A program made the position numbers and the translations under genes. The notes under the pieces were generated by a model. It did not search any database. It had not been told where the DNA came from and saw only the letters and a program-made list of their open reading frames with translations. DNA of 64,000 bases from Pseudomonas prosekii (GTDB lineage Bacteria; Pseudomonadota; Gammaproteobacteria; Pseudomonadales; Pseudomonadaceae): NCBI RefSeq assembly GCF_900105155.1, contig NZ_LT629762.1, positions 248,001 to 312,000 on the forward strand, written 5' to 3'. Shown piece by piece: positions 40,192 through 49,525 of the stretch (position 1 is the stretch's first letter; each line of letters starts with the position of its first letter).

Positions 40192-40599
40192 CTAAGGCGC
40201 GGTGCGCGATTTCAATGCGCCTTCAACGCAATCGAGCAACTGCCCCAGCGCCCAAGGCTTCTTGATGAACGACACCTCGTGACGCACCCCGGAAGTTTCC
40301 GGCGTCTCGAAACCGGACATGATCATGATCGGTTTTTCCGGCCAGCGATCGCCGAAATCATTCGCCAGGTCGGCGCCGTTGCGCTTGCCGGGCATGGTGA
40401 TGTCGGTCAGCAACAGGCTGATCTTATCGGCGTTTTCTTCGAGGTACAACGTCGCCGCGTCCGCGCTGATCTGCGGCTCTACGGCAAAACCTTCTTCCTG
40501 CAGAATCTCGCACAGAAACTCCAGGATCAACGGGTCGTCCTCCACTACCAGAATCAAGCCGCCAGGACCCGGCTCGCCCGCCATTGTTATTGGATTCAT
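40192..40599 (-). CDS. Stand-alone response-regulator receiver protein
   Basis: 135 aa: a receiver domain only, with acidic Glu20-Asp21-Asp22, phospho-acceptor Asp66 (LLLTDITMPG) and Lys in FIKKPW. No output domain and no kinase gene adjacent. Of the kind that acts with hybrid kinases. ATG 40599 with GGGAG upstream. Confidence 0.9.
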   Translation of the reverse strand: MNPITMAGEPGPGGLILVVEDDPLILEFLCEILQEEGFAVEPQISADAATLYLEENADKISLLLTDITMPGKRNGADLANDFGDRWPEKPIMIMSGFETPETSGVRHEVSFIKKPWALGQLLDCVEGALKSRTAP

Positions 40600-40817
40600 G
40601 ACCGTCCCACTCCCTGATTGCACAAATGAATTTGCAGCTCAATTACGCTACCTATCAGGTATGAGCAGCGGACTCTGAGGAAATTCATTTTTGATACAAG
40701 CAAGTGACGAAATCACCGAACAAAGCTGCACAGCGCTGCCAGCGAGTTGATATCCAGACGTTGCTCAAGGACGTTTGTGGTTAAAATGCCGCCCCCTCAC
40801 ATTGCCGACGTTGCCCG

Positions 40818-41759
40818 ATGAACCCTGACGCCCTCGCCATTCTTCACGCTCACCTGCTGACCGCCCTGGCCACTGCCCCGGCCGAAACTCGGCGGCTGTT
40901 TCACGGGCGCGGGCGCTGCTGGCCAGGGCTGGAGCAGTTGACCGTCGACTGGTTGCAGGGCGTGGTGCTGGTGTCGTTGTTCAAAGAACCCGAACCGCAG
41001 CAGCTTGAGGATTTGAAGCAGTTGCTGATGGACCTCACGCGCTCCGCCGAATGGCAGCAATCCGCCGCGCACACCTTGCTGCTGCAGCACAGGTATTTGC
41101 TGCAAAGCACCACCGAATGGCTGCTGGGCGATGCGCTGGATGAGATGACCATCACCGAGGGTGGCCTGAATTATCGGGTGGACCTGGGCCGCAAACAGAA
41201 CGCCGGGTTGTTCCTCGACATGCGTTACGGCCGCGATTGGGTGCGGGCAAATGCCGAGGGCAAACGGGTGCTGAATCTGTTCGCGTACACCTGCGGGTTT
41301 TCCGTGACGGCGATCGAGGGCGGCGCGGCGCACGTGGTCAACCTGGACATGTCCAGTTCGGCGCTGAGCCGTGGCCGCGACAATCATCGGCTCAATGGCC
41401 ATGACCTGAGCAAAGTGACATTCCTCGGTCACGACCTGTTCAAGTCCTGGGGCAAGGTGATTGGCAAAGGGCCTTATGACTTGGTGATTATTGATCCGCC
41501 GTCGTTTCAGAAAGGCAGTTTTCTCCTGACCAAGGATTACCAGCGCGTGCTACGGCGCTTGCCGGAATTGCTCACCGAGACAGGCACGGTGCTGGCGTGC
41601 ATGAACGATCCGGCGTTTGGCTCGGACTTCTTGATCGACGGCGTAACCCGTGAGGCGCCGAGTTTGCACTTCGTCGAACGCCTGGAAAACCCACCGGAAT
41701 TTCCCGACGCCGATGTTGAACGCGGGTTGAAAGCGTTGGTGTTTCAGCAAGGGAATTGA
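40818..41759 (+). CDS. Class I SAM-dependent methyltransferase (RlmI/RlmK-type catalytic domain)
   Basis: 313 aa. NxGLFLDMR (QNAGLFLDMRYGRDWV), the SAM-binding VLNLFAYTCGFSVTAIEGGA and the DPPSFQKGSF motif are those of the PF10672 domain found in 23S rRNA m5C/m7G methyltransferases such as RlmI and the RlmKL C-terminal half; the PUA or THUMP RNA-binding part is missing. rRNA is a reasonable but unproven target. The stop codon runs into the REP array that follows. Confidence 0.88.
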   Translation: MNPDALAILHAHLLTALATAPAETRRLFHGRGRCWPGLEQLTVDWLQGVVLVSLFKEPEPQQLEDLKQLLMDLTRSAEWQQSAAHTLLLQHRYLLQSTTEWLLGDALDEMTITEGGLNYRVDLGRKQNAGLFLDMRYGRDWVRANAEGKRVLNLFAYTCGFSVTAIEGGAAHVVNLDMSSSALSRGRDNHRLNGHDLSKVTFLGHDLFKSWGKVIGKGPYDLVIIDPPSFQKGSFLLTKDYQRVLRRLPELLTETGTVLACMNDPAFGSDFLIDGVTREAPSLHFVERLENPPEFPDADVERGLKALVFQQGN

Positions 41760-42380
41760 GCCTGCTCGCGATAGCGGTTAAATATTCACAATTTGCGTGT
41801 CAGACACACCGCCATCGCGAGCAAGCTCGGCTCCCACAGGGATTTTCAGTGGATGCTGGATTTATGGGCAACAGAGATTCCATGTAGGAGTGAGCCTGCT
41901 CGCGATAGCGGTTTCACATTCACAATTCGCGTGTCAGACACACCGCCATCGCGAGCAAGCTCGGCTCCCACTGGGGATCTTCAGTGGATGTTGGATTGGA
42001 GGACAACACAGATCCAATGTAGGAGTGAGCCTGCTCGCGATAGCGGTTTCACATTCACCATGTGCGTGCCAGGCACACCGCCATCGCGAGCAGGCTCGGC
42101 TCCCACACGGGATCTTCAGTGGATGCTGGATTTATGGGCAACACAGATCCAATGTAGGAGTGAGCCTGCTCGCGATAGCAGTTTCACATTCACAATTTGC
42201 GTGTCAGACACACCGCCATCGCGAGCAAGCTCGGCTCCCACAGGGGATCTTCAGTGGATGCTGGATTTTGCGGGCAACATAAATCCAATGTGGGAGCGAG
42301 CTTGCTCGCGATAGCAGTTCCACATTCACCACGTGCGTGCCAGACACACCGCCATCGCGAGCAAGCTCGGCTCCTACAGG
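41757..42380. repeat. REP array of five pairs (10 units)
   Basis: Forward units begin about 41750 (truncated by the methyltransferase stop), 41884, 42019, 42154 and 42290; period 134-136 bp. Spacers such as TTCAGTGGATGCTGGAT repeat between pairs. The array creates long but spurious open frames. No gene in 41760-42402. Confidence 0.93.
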
Positions 42381-42402
42381 GGATTTGGCTGGGGCGCGGG
42401 AG

Positions 42403-43125
42403 TTACACCAGGCGCAATCTTGGGGTGATGGCCGGCACGGCGGCGTCGCCCAAGCGCTCGCGGACAAATTCGTTGGCCTTGCGCGTCAGTTGGTCCAGAT
42501 GCCGATCGCGCTGTTTTTCCGCGTCGGTCATCGCCCGTTTGCCATTCTTCTGCAGCAGGTAATGGTGAATCTGCCGCACTTCCAGCGAGCTGTAGATCGG
42601 TGCCGTGTCCAGCACCGCCATCAAGCCATCGGTGCCGTGATCGCGGGTATTCATCAGCACTTGCGTGGCGCGCACGCCGACCACTTGAAACCCCAGCGCT
42701 TCGAAATAACCGACCTTGGCCACGCTGCAGGTCAGTTCGGCATGCGGGTAGCGGCCGACCATTTCGCGCAGCATCGCGCGGGCCACGCCCTGGCCCCGAT
42801 GGCTCGCGTCCACCGCCATGTACGCGACGCCACAGGCCTCGGGATCGTCCTTCACCGGCAGGTACAACACGAAGCCGATGACCTTCTGCGGGTCGTCGAC
42901 ATCGGTCGCCACGATCAACTCCACCGCAACGCCCTTCGCCCCGTTCAACGCCTCCAGATAGAGGTGAACTTCATAGCCGATCGCGTATTGGTAAACGTTG
43001 TACAACAGGTTACTCGGCGGCAACGCGACGGCGCTGATGTCGGTCAGGTTGTCGACCACCAGTTGCAGGACTTGGCTATTGATGTGCTCCGGGCACGGCG
43101 TTTTGAAATGGCTGATCTGGTGCAT
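42403..43125 (-). CDS. GNAT-family N-acetyltransferase
   Basis: 240 aa. Acetyl-CoA-binding motif A is VDASHRGQGVARAMLREMV (residues about 115-135), with motif B following (YFEALGFQVVGVR). An extra N-terminal 60 residues and a C-terminal charged stretch (KKNGKRAMTDAEKQRDR region) flank the domain. ATG 43125 follows GGAGTC. Substrate unknown; not in an obvious operon. Confidence 0.85.
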   Translation of the reverse strand: MHQISHFKTPCPEHINSQVLQLVVDNLTDISAVALPPSNLLYNVYQYAIGYEVHLYLEALNGAKGVAVELIVATDVDDPQKVIGFVLYLPVKDDPEACGVAYMAVDASHRGQGVARAMLREMVGRYPHAELTCSVAKVGYFEALGFQVVGVRATQVLMNTRDHGTDGLMAVLDTAPIYSSLEVRQIHHYLLQKNGKRAMTDAEKQRDRHLDQLTRKANEFVRERLGDAAVPAITPRLRLV

Positions 43126-43225
43126 CGAAAGGCTGACTCCGGGGATAAAGGCGTTGACGCGTTCGCAGCGGGCCGGCGCATTGTAACGCGTCAGCCGCCT
43201 TACGCCGCCTGCGCATTCGCACCCG

Positions 43226-43789
43226 CTAGCGCTGGGGCGCGACGATGCGAAAGCGAATGTCGATGTTTTTCGAAACCACGCTGTCGGCCCACTCCCCGGC
43301 GCCGATCTTGAAGTCATCCCGATTGAGCGCAAACTCGCCGACGAATATGCCGATGCCGCTTTCTGCGCTCAGTTGGACCTGGACTTCTATCGGGCGGGCG
43401 ACGGCTTTGAGCGTGAGGTCGCCGCTGAACAGATAGCGGTCATCGCCGAGAGCTCGGATGCTGGTGGACTGGAAAATCGCCAACGGATGCGCGGCAGTGT
43501 CGAACCAGGCGGGTTTCTGCAATTCGGTATTGGCGTCGCTGCTGCCGGCGTCGATGCTGGTCAGGTCGATGTGCAGCGTCGAATGCGCTGCACCGGGGTT
43601 TTGTGTGTCGAAATCGAGTGTGCCTTCGAACTTGCCGAAGGTGCCGTAGACCCGCGAGCCGAATTGGCTGAAGGTGAAACTGATCTGGCTGGCGGCGACA
43701 TTGACCTCGCTGAACTCGGCGGCCTGGCTGCTGACGGCGAAGACCATGGCCGCCACAATGACGGCGAAATGCGGGAAACGAAAGCGCAT
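43226..43789 (-). CDS. YceI-family periplasmic lipid-binding protein
   Basis: 187 aa with a signal peptide cleaved near SQA|AE (residue 22). Lipocalin-like YceI pattern: SQISFTFSQFGSRVYGTFGKFEGTLDFD, SIDAGSSDAN, FDTAAHPLAIFQST, LTLKAVARPIEV. Relatives bind isoprenoid chains and are often acid or osmotically induced. No cytochrome b561 gene accompanies it. Confidence 0.92.
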   Translation of the reverse strand: MRFRFPHFAVIVAAMVFAVSSQAAEFSEVNVAASQISFTFSQFGSRVYGTFGKFEGTLDFDTQNPGAAHSTLHIDLTSIDAGSSDANTELQKPAWFDTAAHPLAIFQSTSIRALGDDRYLFSGDLTLKAVARPIEVQVQLSAESGIGIFVGEFALNRDDFKIGAGEWADSVVSKNIDIRFRIVAPQR

Positions 43790-43899
43790 GGGATTCTCCG
43801 ATCGGCGAATTGCCGGGATAGGAGGAATAAAGCAAAGAACCCGCGTTTGCGCCACCGCGATATTCGCCAGCCACAAACCCCACCCCCACCAAAAATCCC

Positions 43900-44122
43900 G
43901 TAGGAGCAAAGCTTGCTCGCGAAGGCGTAATCCCAACCAACACATACATCACCTGACCCACCGCTTTCGCGAGCAAGCTCAGCTCCTACAGGATCAACGC
44001 CGAGCACAAACCCCGCACCCTCCACAAATCCAGTGTAGGAGTGAGCCTGCTCGCGATAGCGTCATCCCAGCCAACACATACATCACCTGACCCACCGCTA
44101 TCGCGAGCAAGCTCAGCCCCAC
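43900..44122. repeat. REP array of two pairs (4 units)
   Basis: Forward units at 43900 and 44035 (135 bp apart), with inverted mates near 43966 and 44098. Fills most of the 359-bp gap between the YceI and homospermidine synthase genes. Confidence 0.92.
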
Positions 44123-44148
44123 CAATATCTCTAATTCTCCCCAGCGCT

Positions 44149-45561
44149 TCAGCGACTCACAAACTGCTCAAACTGCCAGGGATCCGGCGCTTTACCCGGC
44201 GCACAAAATGGCTGCAACACCCTCTCCGGCGGCTGCCAATCGGTCTGCACGCCGGTCAACGTGCCGAGGTAAGGCGTGGCGATTTCCAGCACTTCCTCGT
44301 AGTCCATTTGCTCCGCCTCAACGATGCCTTCGTTCGGATGGCGCACCGCCCAGACAATCCCCGACAACACCCCGGCAGCCACCTGCAGACTGGTCGCCGT
44401 GTTGAACGGCGCGATGGCCCGCGCCTCGTCGATGCGCAACAGCGAGCCATACCAATACGCGTTCAAATCGTGGCCCATCAGCAACACCCCGAGCGCATCG
44501 ACGCCGCCCAGAATGATCTCATCGTTCATGATTCGTTTATGGGTTTGCGGTTTCCAGCCACGGCCAATCAACTCGTCAATCGACAGCAACGCGTCGTCGC
44601 ACGGGTGATAAGCGTAATAAACAGTCGGTCGGTAGACTTCTTTGCCCAACTCGCGGACGGTCAGGTAATCGGCGGTGGACACAGTTTCGTGGTGCGTAAT
44701 CATCCGCCCCAGGCACGGCCCGCCGAGCGGCGTCCAGGTGTAAACCTGCACACTGGCGCCCGGCCGCTCGAGGAAAATCGAGTTACGCGAACCGAACTGA
44801 TGACGCTGCGCATCCACCGGCCAAGTCTTCTCGTGCGTGCCCCAACTCAGCTCCGCTGGTTGCAGACTCTCACTCAAAAACCCATCGACCGACCACGTAT
44901 TGACGAACTCGTCGTCCTCCTTGATCTGCCGGGTTTTCTGCGTATCGCGCTCGGCGACATGAATGACCTTCACGCCCATGTCCATCGCCAGCGCCGCCCA
45001 ATTAACGCCCTTGCGCGTCATCGGCAACGCAGTTTTCAGTTGCCCCGCCAGTTGCACCAAACCAGCCTTCAACAGATGCGAAATCAAACCCGGATTGGCG
45101 CCGTGCGCGACGACTGCCGTCGGGCCTTTATCAATCACTTCACGCAGTTCAAGCACGCTATGCCGAAGCGCATAGTTGGTGCGCTGGGACAACGACATGT
45201 CCGGACTGGCATAACCGCCTTCCCAAGGTTCAACGCAAGTGTCGAGGTACAACGCGCCAACATGCGCGGCATAGTGCATCAGCGCTACCGAACTGACGCC
45301 CACCGAAACATTGACGATAAAGTCACCGGGGTTGACGTAACGATCCAGCGTTTTTGCATAGTTGTCTTGGGTCAGTTGCGCTTCAATGAACTCAATACCC
45401 TGCTGCGCAAACCATTCGCGGTCTTCAATAATAGGCGCGAGTACGGTGATGTCGCCGACCGAAATATGCTCCTGCCTCAGCAACAATGGCAATGTCGCCC
45501 GGGCAATAGAACCAAATCCGACAAATACGAACCTGCCGGAAAATACGCAGTGATTGTCCAT
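44149..45561 (-). CDS. hss: Homospermidine synthase
   Basis: 470 aa. Makes sym-homospermidine from putrescine (and/or spermidine) with NAD+ as prosthetic cofactor. The N-terminal Rossmann motif FVGFGSIARATLPLLLR and the segments HGANPGLISHLLKAGL, TWSVDGFLSES, GSRNSIFLERPGASV and YYAYHPCDDALLSIDEL fit bacterial Hss of the saccharopine dehydrogenase superfamily. ATG 45561 has GGAGG upstream. The MATE gene follows on the same strand upstream but 150 bp away; no polyamine transporter is adjacent. Confidence 0.92.
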   Translation of the reverse strand: MDNHCVFSGRFVFVGFGSIARATLPLLLRQEHISVGDITVLAPIIEDREWFAQQGIEFIEAQLTQDNYAKTLDRYVNPGDFIVNVSVGVSSVALMHYAAHVGALYLDTCVEPWEGGYASPDMSLSQRTNYALRHSVLELREVIDKGPTAVVAHGANPGLISHLLKAGLVQLAGQLKTALPMTRKGVNWAALAMDMGVKVIHVAERDTQKTRQIKEDDEFVNTWSVDGFLSESLQPAELSWGTHEKTWPVDAQRHQFGSRNSIFLERPGASVQVYTWTPLGGPCLGRMITHHETVSTADYLTVRELGKEVYRPTVYYAYHPCDDALLSIDELIGRGWKPQTHKRIMNDEIILGGVDALGVLLMGHDLNAYWYGSLLRIDEARAIAPFNTATSLQVAAGVLSGIVWAVRHPNEGIVEAEQMDYEEVLEIATPYLGTLTGVQTDWQPPERVLQPFCAPGKAPDPWQFEQFVSR

Positions 45562-45711
45562 GTTGATTGCGCCTCCATGCCCGTTGCCCGTTACACGGCC
45601 CGACAACTTAACGGTATGCAATCAACCTACTCGCGCCCTGCCCCGGCGACTACTGTCATATCTGACAGCCAGCCACCAAAGGACAGCTTTCAACTTCAGC
45701 AAACAACTGCG

Positions 45712-47070
45712 CTATACCAACCGCTCGATCTTCTGGTGCCGCCAGACGAACTTGTAGTAAGCCGTCTGCAACGCCAACATGCCCAAGTAAGCCACCGGAA
45801 ACGCCATCCACACACCTTGCAGTCCATAGTGCGTATCCAGCCAATACGCGACCGGCAACTGCACGCCGACCACACAGACAATTGAAATCGCCATCGGCAC
45901 CAACACCGTGCCGCTGGCGCGCATGATCCCGCCGATAATTGCCTGGAAACCAAACACCAACAAACTCCACAACATGATGTGCAACAGATGCTCGGCCATC
46001 GCTTGCGTCGTCGGTTCAGTAAGGAACAACCCCAATAACCAGTGCGACAACAAATACCCCAGCAATACCAAACCACCGGTCAAACACACATTGATCAACA
46101 GGCCCGTGCGCAAGATCGGCGTAATCCGCTGTAGTTGCCCCGCGCCAATCGCCTGCGCGCCGAGAATCGATGCCGTAATCGCAATCGACAACGCCGGAAA
46201 CTGCACGTAATTGACAATCTGCGTCACCGCCCCATACGCCGCCGTCGCCTGCGAGCCATGCTGATTGACCAACGCCAGAATCACCAACTCCGACGCCGAC
46301 AACACCACCATCTGCAACCCGGTCGGCAAGCCGATGCGCAAGACCTTGCCGAGAATCGCCAGGTCGAGACGCATCGCCGCAAACATCTCGCGATCCGGCG
46401 CCAATGGATGCCCCTTGCGAATCAACCGCCACGCCAGCCACCCCATCGCCGACAAATTGCCCACCAACCCCGCATACGCCGCACTTTGAATCCCCTGCGG
46501 CGCAAAACCAAGCCAACCGCGAATCAACGCCGGCGTCAGCGCCAACCCGATACACGTCGACACCACCAACGCCACCAACGGCGAAACCGTGTCGCTGACC
46601 CCGCGCAACAACTGCGTAAACAGCACATAAACCAACAGCGACGGCATGATCCACATCATCACGTGCGCATACGAAACCGCGTCGTCCAACACATCCGCCG
46701 GCGTGCCCAAACCCTGCAACGCCGGCCTGGCAAAAATGCTCCCCAACACCGCCGCAAGCAGCCCGATCATCGCGCCCAACAGCAACGTCGTCGCGGCGAT
46801 AGTTTTGACCAAATGCGTCTCCCGCGCGCCCCAGGCCTGCCCGATCAGTACACCCGCGCCAGCCCCGAGCCCGATCACCAGAGCAATAAAGAAGAACACG
46901 ATCGGGAACATCCCCGACACAGCCGCGAGCGCCTGAGTGCCGAGCATTTGGCCGATGTAGATGCTGTTAATCGTGCCCGACATGGATTGCAGAAAGTTGG
47001 AGAGGACCATGGGGGCGAGGAAAAGCAGGTAGGTTTTCCAGAGGGGGTATTGGGTGGTTGGGGTTTGCAT
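45712..47070 (-). CDS. MATE-family multidrug efflux transporter
   Basis: 452 aa, 12 membrane segments in two similar halves; both halves carry the MATE-like membrane patterns (SMSGTINSIYIGQMLG, then NYVQFPALSIAITASILGAQAIGAG). NorM/DinF-like cation-coupled drug or metabolite exporter. It ends 150 bp before homospermidine synthase, so co-transcription is possible but uncertain. Substrate unknown. Confidence 0.9.
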   Translation of the reverse strand: MQTPTTQYPLWKTYLLFLAPMVLSNFLQSMSGTINSIYIGQMLGTQALAAVSGMFPIVFFFIALVIGLGAGAGVLIGQAWGARETHLVKTIAATTLLLGAMIGLLAAVLGSIFARPALQGLGTPADVLDDAVSYAHVMMWIMPSLLVYVLFTQLLRGVSDTVSPLVALVVSTCIGLALTPALIRGWLGFAPQGIQSAAYAGLVGNLSAMGWLAWRLIRKGHPLAPDREMFAAMRLDLAILGKVLRIGLPTGLQMVVLSASELVILALVNQHGSQATAAYGAVTQIVNYVQFPALSIAITASILGAQAIGAGQLQRITPILRTGLLINVCLTGGLVLLGYLLSHWLLGLFLTEPTTQAMAEHLLHIMLWSLLVFGFQAIIGGIMRASGTVLVPMAISIVCVVGVQLPVAYWLDTHYGLQGVWMAFPVAYLGMLALQTAYYKFVWRHQKIERLV

Positions 47071-47318
47071 TGAGAGTCCGTCTCGGGTGGCGGGTGGGGC
47101 TTGGGGGATTCTACGCTAAGGGAGGCTGGGTTGATGGGGTTGGATGTATTGGGGTTGATTTGGGTTTGCGTGGAGGGAGTTGAAGCGGATTTTATCCGTT
47201 CGTGCGGGGCAGAGATCGGCCAAAAGCGGGCATTGAGGAGCGTTCTATTTCCTACAGTCCTAGGGTCTGTAATGCAGCCGGTCGCTAAGGGCCTACATCG
47301 CTGCAAGCCCTTGACCTG

Positions 47319-47669
47319 CTAACGGTTGAAAATCTGAATCGACGGCACTCCTTTAGCGAATTGGCAGACGGCCTGATATTCCAGTTGTAAACCAAAAGCG
47401 TTCTTGGCTTCGAAATCCATTTTGACTCTAGACGATCCGCCCGGGCCTTTCCGGTCACTTGATGTGCCTGCCAGCTCGTGGAGGACTACTGTAGATGGGT
47501 GGGTTGCAGAGGTTTTGATCAGCTCAGAGCATTTCATTATTTCCGATGAGCTAGCTCTTTCGGGCTTCGGTTCGGTGGGTTTTTTCTCTGCCGGCCATAA
47601 AATCCAACTGAAGAGTACGACCCCCAAAACCCCCGCAAAAATCCATTCAAACTTGCTATATCCCAGCAT
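47319..47669 (-). CDS. Hypothetical single-span membrane protein
   Basis: 116 aa. One membrane segment (about residues 10-28, WIFAGVLGVVLFSWILW), then a Pro/Glu/Lys linker and an extracytoplasmic part with two Cys (KCSELI and AVCQFA). ATG 47669 is chosen because AAGGGA is nine bases before it; ATG 47678 is an alternative. No family recognised. Lower GC than its neighbours to the left; first gene of the accessory stretch. Confidence 0.6.
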   Translation of the reverse strand: MLGYSKFEWIFAGVLGVVLFSWILWPAEKKPTEPKPERASSSEIMKCSELIKTSATHPSTVVLHELAGTSSDRKGPGGSSRVKMDFEAKNAFGLQLEYQAVCQFAKGVPSIQIFNR

Positions 47670-48021
47670 TGAAATCATTCCCTTTTCATTTGGGCCTACG
47701 AGCGGCATCGCTTGGGTGATTGCATCTGATCGCAACTTAACATGGCCGCTTGTCGCGCGTCGCGACCGGCAGCAAAGGGTCGAAAGCAGCCCTTACCCAC
47801 TAAGTGCGAGCATTAGTGAAGCTCCACTAATAAGCCGAGGACTGCTTGCTACAAGTCTTTGAAAAAATGACCCCATACTCCTACACCAATCTCGGAGTTT
47901 TCCCCTATCGCCGCAAACCAATAAAACCTAGAGTCACCCCGTCGCCCCAAAAAGCGACCCAGGTTTGGCGACCTGCAGATCGGATCAGTCCTTTACTTAA
48001 ATCTGATTCGGAGTTTCACCT
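47670..48021. other. Gene-free stretch
   Basis: No supported gene. A short partly palindromic GCGACCGGCAGCAAAGGGTCG segment near 47761 resembles scattered pseudomonad intergenic sequence; otherwise nothing seen. Confidence 0.4.
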
Positions 48022-48294
48022 ATGGAACGCTACATGCCTCTAACCGGAATCGACCTGGTCCCGGCTTCCCTGCTCATCGACACCCAAGCCCCACTCGACG
48101 TCCTGCAAGCCATGGCCGATTACCGCATTCGTTCGGTTACGCAGGTGTTGGAAAACATCGCCTACCGCGCCGAGATTGGTTGCGACACGGTAGTGTTGGC
48201 GGACTTCTGCAAGTTGCTGGTCATTTCGTTGCGCGACGGTTGCGACTTGATGGACGTGATCGGCCGGCGCTTGCGAGCGCAGGTTAAAGAGTAA
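48022..48294 (+). CDS. Hypothetical small protein
   Basis: 90 aa, helical and soluble in appearance, with two Cys. CGGAG lies nine bases before ATG 48022 and a clear terminator follows within 10 bp, so it looks like a real single-gene unit. I do not recognise the family. Confidence 0.65.
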   Translation: MERYMPLTGIDLVPASLLIDTQAPLDVLQAMADYRIRSVTQVLENIAYRAEIGCDTVVLADFCKLLVISLRDGCDLMDVIGRRLRAQVKE

Positions 48295-48301
48295 ATAAAA
48301 A

Positions 48302-48330
48302 GGGCGCCGTATTGGCGCCCGTTTTTTTTT
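48302..48330 (+). terminator. Rho-independent terminator (first copy of a duplicated segment)
   Basis: GGGCGCC (48302-48308), loop GTATT, GGCGCCC (48314-48320), then a run of T. Nearly identical to the one at 48988-49016. Confidence 0.92.
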
Positions 48331-48389
48331 GCCCGTGATCGTCGTAGCATTGCGGGTCTTGCCTCTTCCCTACTTCTGTCGAGTAACCG

Positions 48390-48503
48390 ATGACCATGGA
48401 TGAATTTCATCAAGGAAACTGTCTCTGCGGCGCAGTCAGATATGAGGTTTCGGCGCCGCTTAAAGATGTTCCGGACTGCCAATGTCGGAAATGCAGACGA
48501 TGA
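48390..48503 (+). pseudogene. Truncated 5' duplicate of the GFA-family gene
   Basis: The frame (ATG 48390 to TGA 48503, 37 residues) matches the first 37 codons of the intact GFA gene at 49078 at most positions, including the zinc cysteines CLCG and CQCRKC, then stops. Upstream DNA back to the terminator is also duplicated (48296-48500 versus 48984-49188). The ribosome binding site differs, GAGTAA here versus GAGGAA in the intact copy. Likely a non-functional remnant. Confidence 0.85.
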
Positions 48504-48570
48504 GTGCTAATGACTGCGGACGTCCTTCACCAAATGAGTTCTCGTCGGGTGATCTGGAGGAGTTTTCCCA

Positions 48571-48927
48571 TTGGGACATTTTCTGACCGAACCACAACTG
48601 ACAGACGTCAGAACCGCGCTGTCCGAACCATTCAATTATTTTCCAACCGATTACGAATATATCGCGCGCGAAGTCAAAGGGGTCGATGCAGAAGTCCTCT
48701 ATGAAATCTTTTACTCAGAAGTAGCGCCCGTGTGCTTCTCCAATATTGCAGCAGTCCTGCCCTCGGTCTGGACAGGTTTTGACCCCGACTGGCTGAGAAC
48801 TACCATTGAGGAAAGACTGGCGGCGCAGGAACGTAATTGGCTGCGGAGGCAGTTCGATAAGGCGCTGGTGCTATGGCTGAAATACAACTACGACTACATG
48901 TGGAAGGAAATTGCTCAGAGGCTTTGA
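48571..48927 (+). CDS. Hypothetical protein lying between duplicated segments
   Basis: 118 aa from a TTG at 48571, strongly supported by GGAGGAG eight bases upstream. Soluble, Trp/Tyr/Phe-rich; segments FYSEVAPVCFSNIAAVLPSVWTGFDPDWL stand out. It vaguely recalls small DUF7079-type proteins, but I cannot confirm this. It is followed by a second copy of the terminator and flanked by a duplicated GFA 5' region, suggesting it was brought in as a cassette. Confidence 0.7.
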   Translation: MGHFLTEPQLTDVRTALSEPFNYFPTDYEYIAREVKGVDAEVLYEIFYSEVAPVCFSNIAAVLPSVWTGFDPDWLRTTIEERLAAQERNWLRRQFDKALVLWLKYNYDYMWKEIAQRL

Positions 48928-48987
48928 CTCCCCAATGCACAATCGAATTTTTACCCGCAGAGTTTTATGAAATACCAGTTACGAAAA

Positions 48988-49016
48988 ACGGGCGCCGTGT
49001 TGGCGCCCGTTTTTTT
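48988..49016 (+). terminator. Rho-independent terminator (second copy)
   Basis: ACGGGCGCC (48988-48996), loop GTGTT, GGCGCCCGT (49002-49010), T-run. Duplicate of 48302-48330. Confidence 0.9.
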
Positions 49017-49077
49017 GTGCCCGTGATCGTCGTAGCATTGCGGGCCTTGCCCCTCCCCTACTTCTGTCGAGGAACCG

Positions 49078-49485
49078 ATGACCATGGATGAATTTCATCA
49101 AGGAAGCTGTCTCTGCGGCGCAGTCAAATATCAGGTTTCGGCGCCGCTGAAAGCCGTTTCGCATTGCCATTGTGGCAAGTGCCGAAAGGCTCACGGCGCC
49201 GCGTTTGCGACTTATGCCAGCGCCCCGAGGTCGGCGGTTTCGATTTCGAGTAGCGTCGAGGCGCTCAAGCGTTTTCAATCGTCGCCCGGCATCACGCGGC
49301 AGTTCTGTTCTAACTGCGGGACTTCGCTGTTTTGGTCTGACGCCAACGGCGCGTATGCGGATTGGATTTCGATTGCAGTTGGCACACTTGATACGCCGTT
49401 TCGTGCGGCGAAGCAGCGGCATACGTGTGTATCGGAGAAGGCGTCGTGGTTCGAGATTGAAGATCGGTGGCCGCAGGAGCAGTGA
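49078..49485 (+). CDS. GFA/CENP-V-family zinc protein
   Basis: 135 aa. Zinc ligands typical of glutathione-dependent formaldehyde-activating enzyme relatives: Cys11, Cys13, Cys30, Cys32, Cys35 and Cys77, Cys80 (CLCG, CHCGKC, CSNCG). Most members have no proven formaldehyde role. GAGGAA precedes ATG 49078. A truncated duplicate of its 5' end lies about 690 bp upstream. Confidence 0.9.
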   Translation: MTMDEFHQGSCLCGAVKYQVSAPLKAVSHCHCGKCRKAHGAAFATYASAPRSAVSISSSVEALKRFQSSPGITRQFCSNCGTSLFWSDANGAYADWISIAVGTLDTPFRAAKQRHTCVSEKASWFEIEDRWPQEQ

Positions 49486-49525
49486 TGGTTTTCGGTCAGT
49501 TGTGATTAATCTGCGATGGAAGAAA

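Noticed and set aside
41793..42314. Repetitive open frames of about 170 codons in the REP array
   Set aside because: They consist only of translated REP palindromes and spacers; the period about 135 bp is a multiple of three by chance.
44041..45885. A 614-codon plus-strand frame opposite homospermidine synthase
   Set aside because: Homospermidine synthase motifs on the other strand are unmistakable; the plus-strand translation has no recognisable domain.
47404..47862. A 152-codon plus-strand frame at the start of the accessory region
   Set aside because: Mostly antisense to the 116-aa membrane protein gene, with no ribosome binding site and no recognisable domain.
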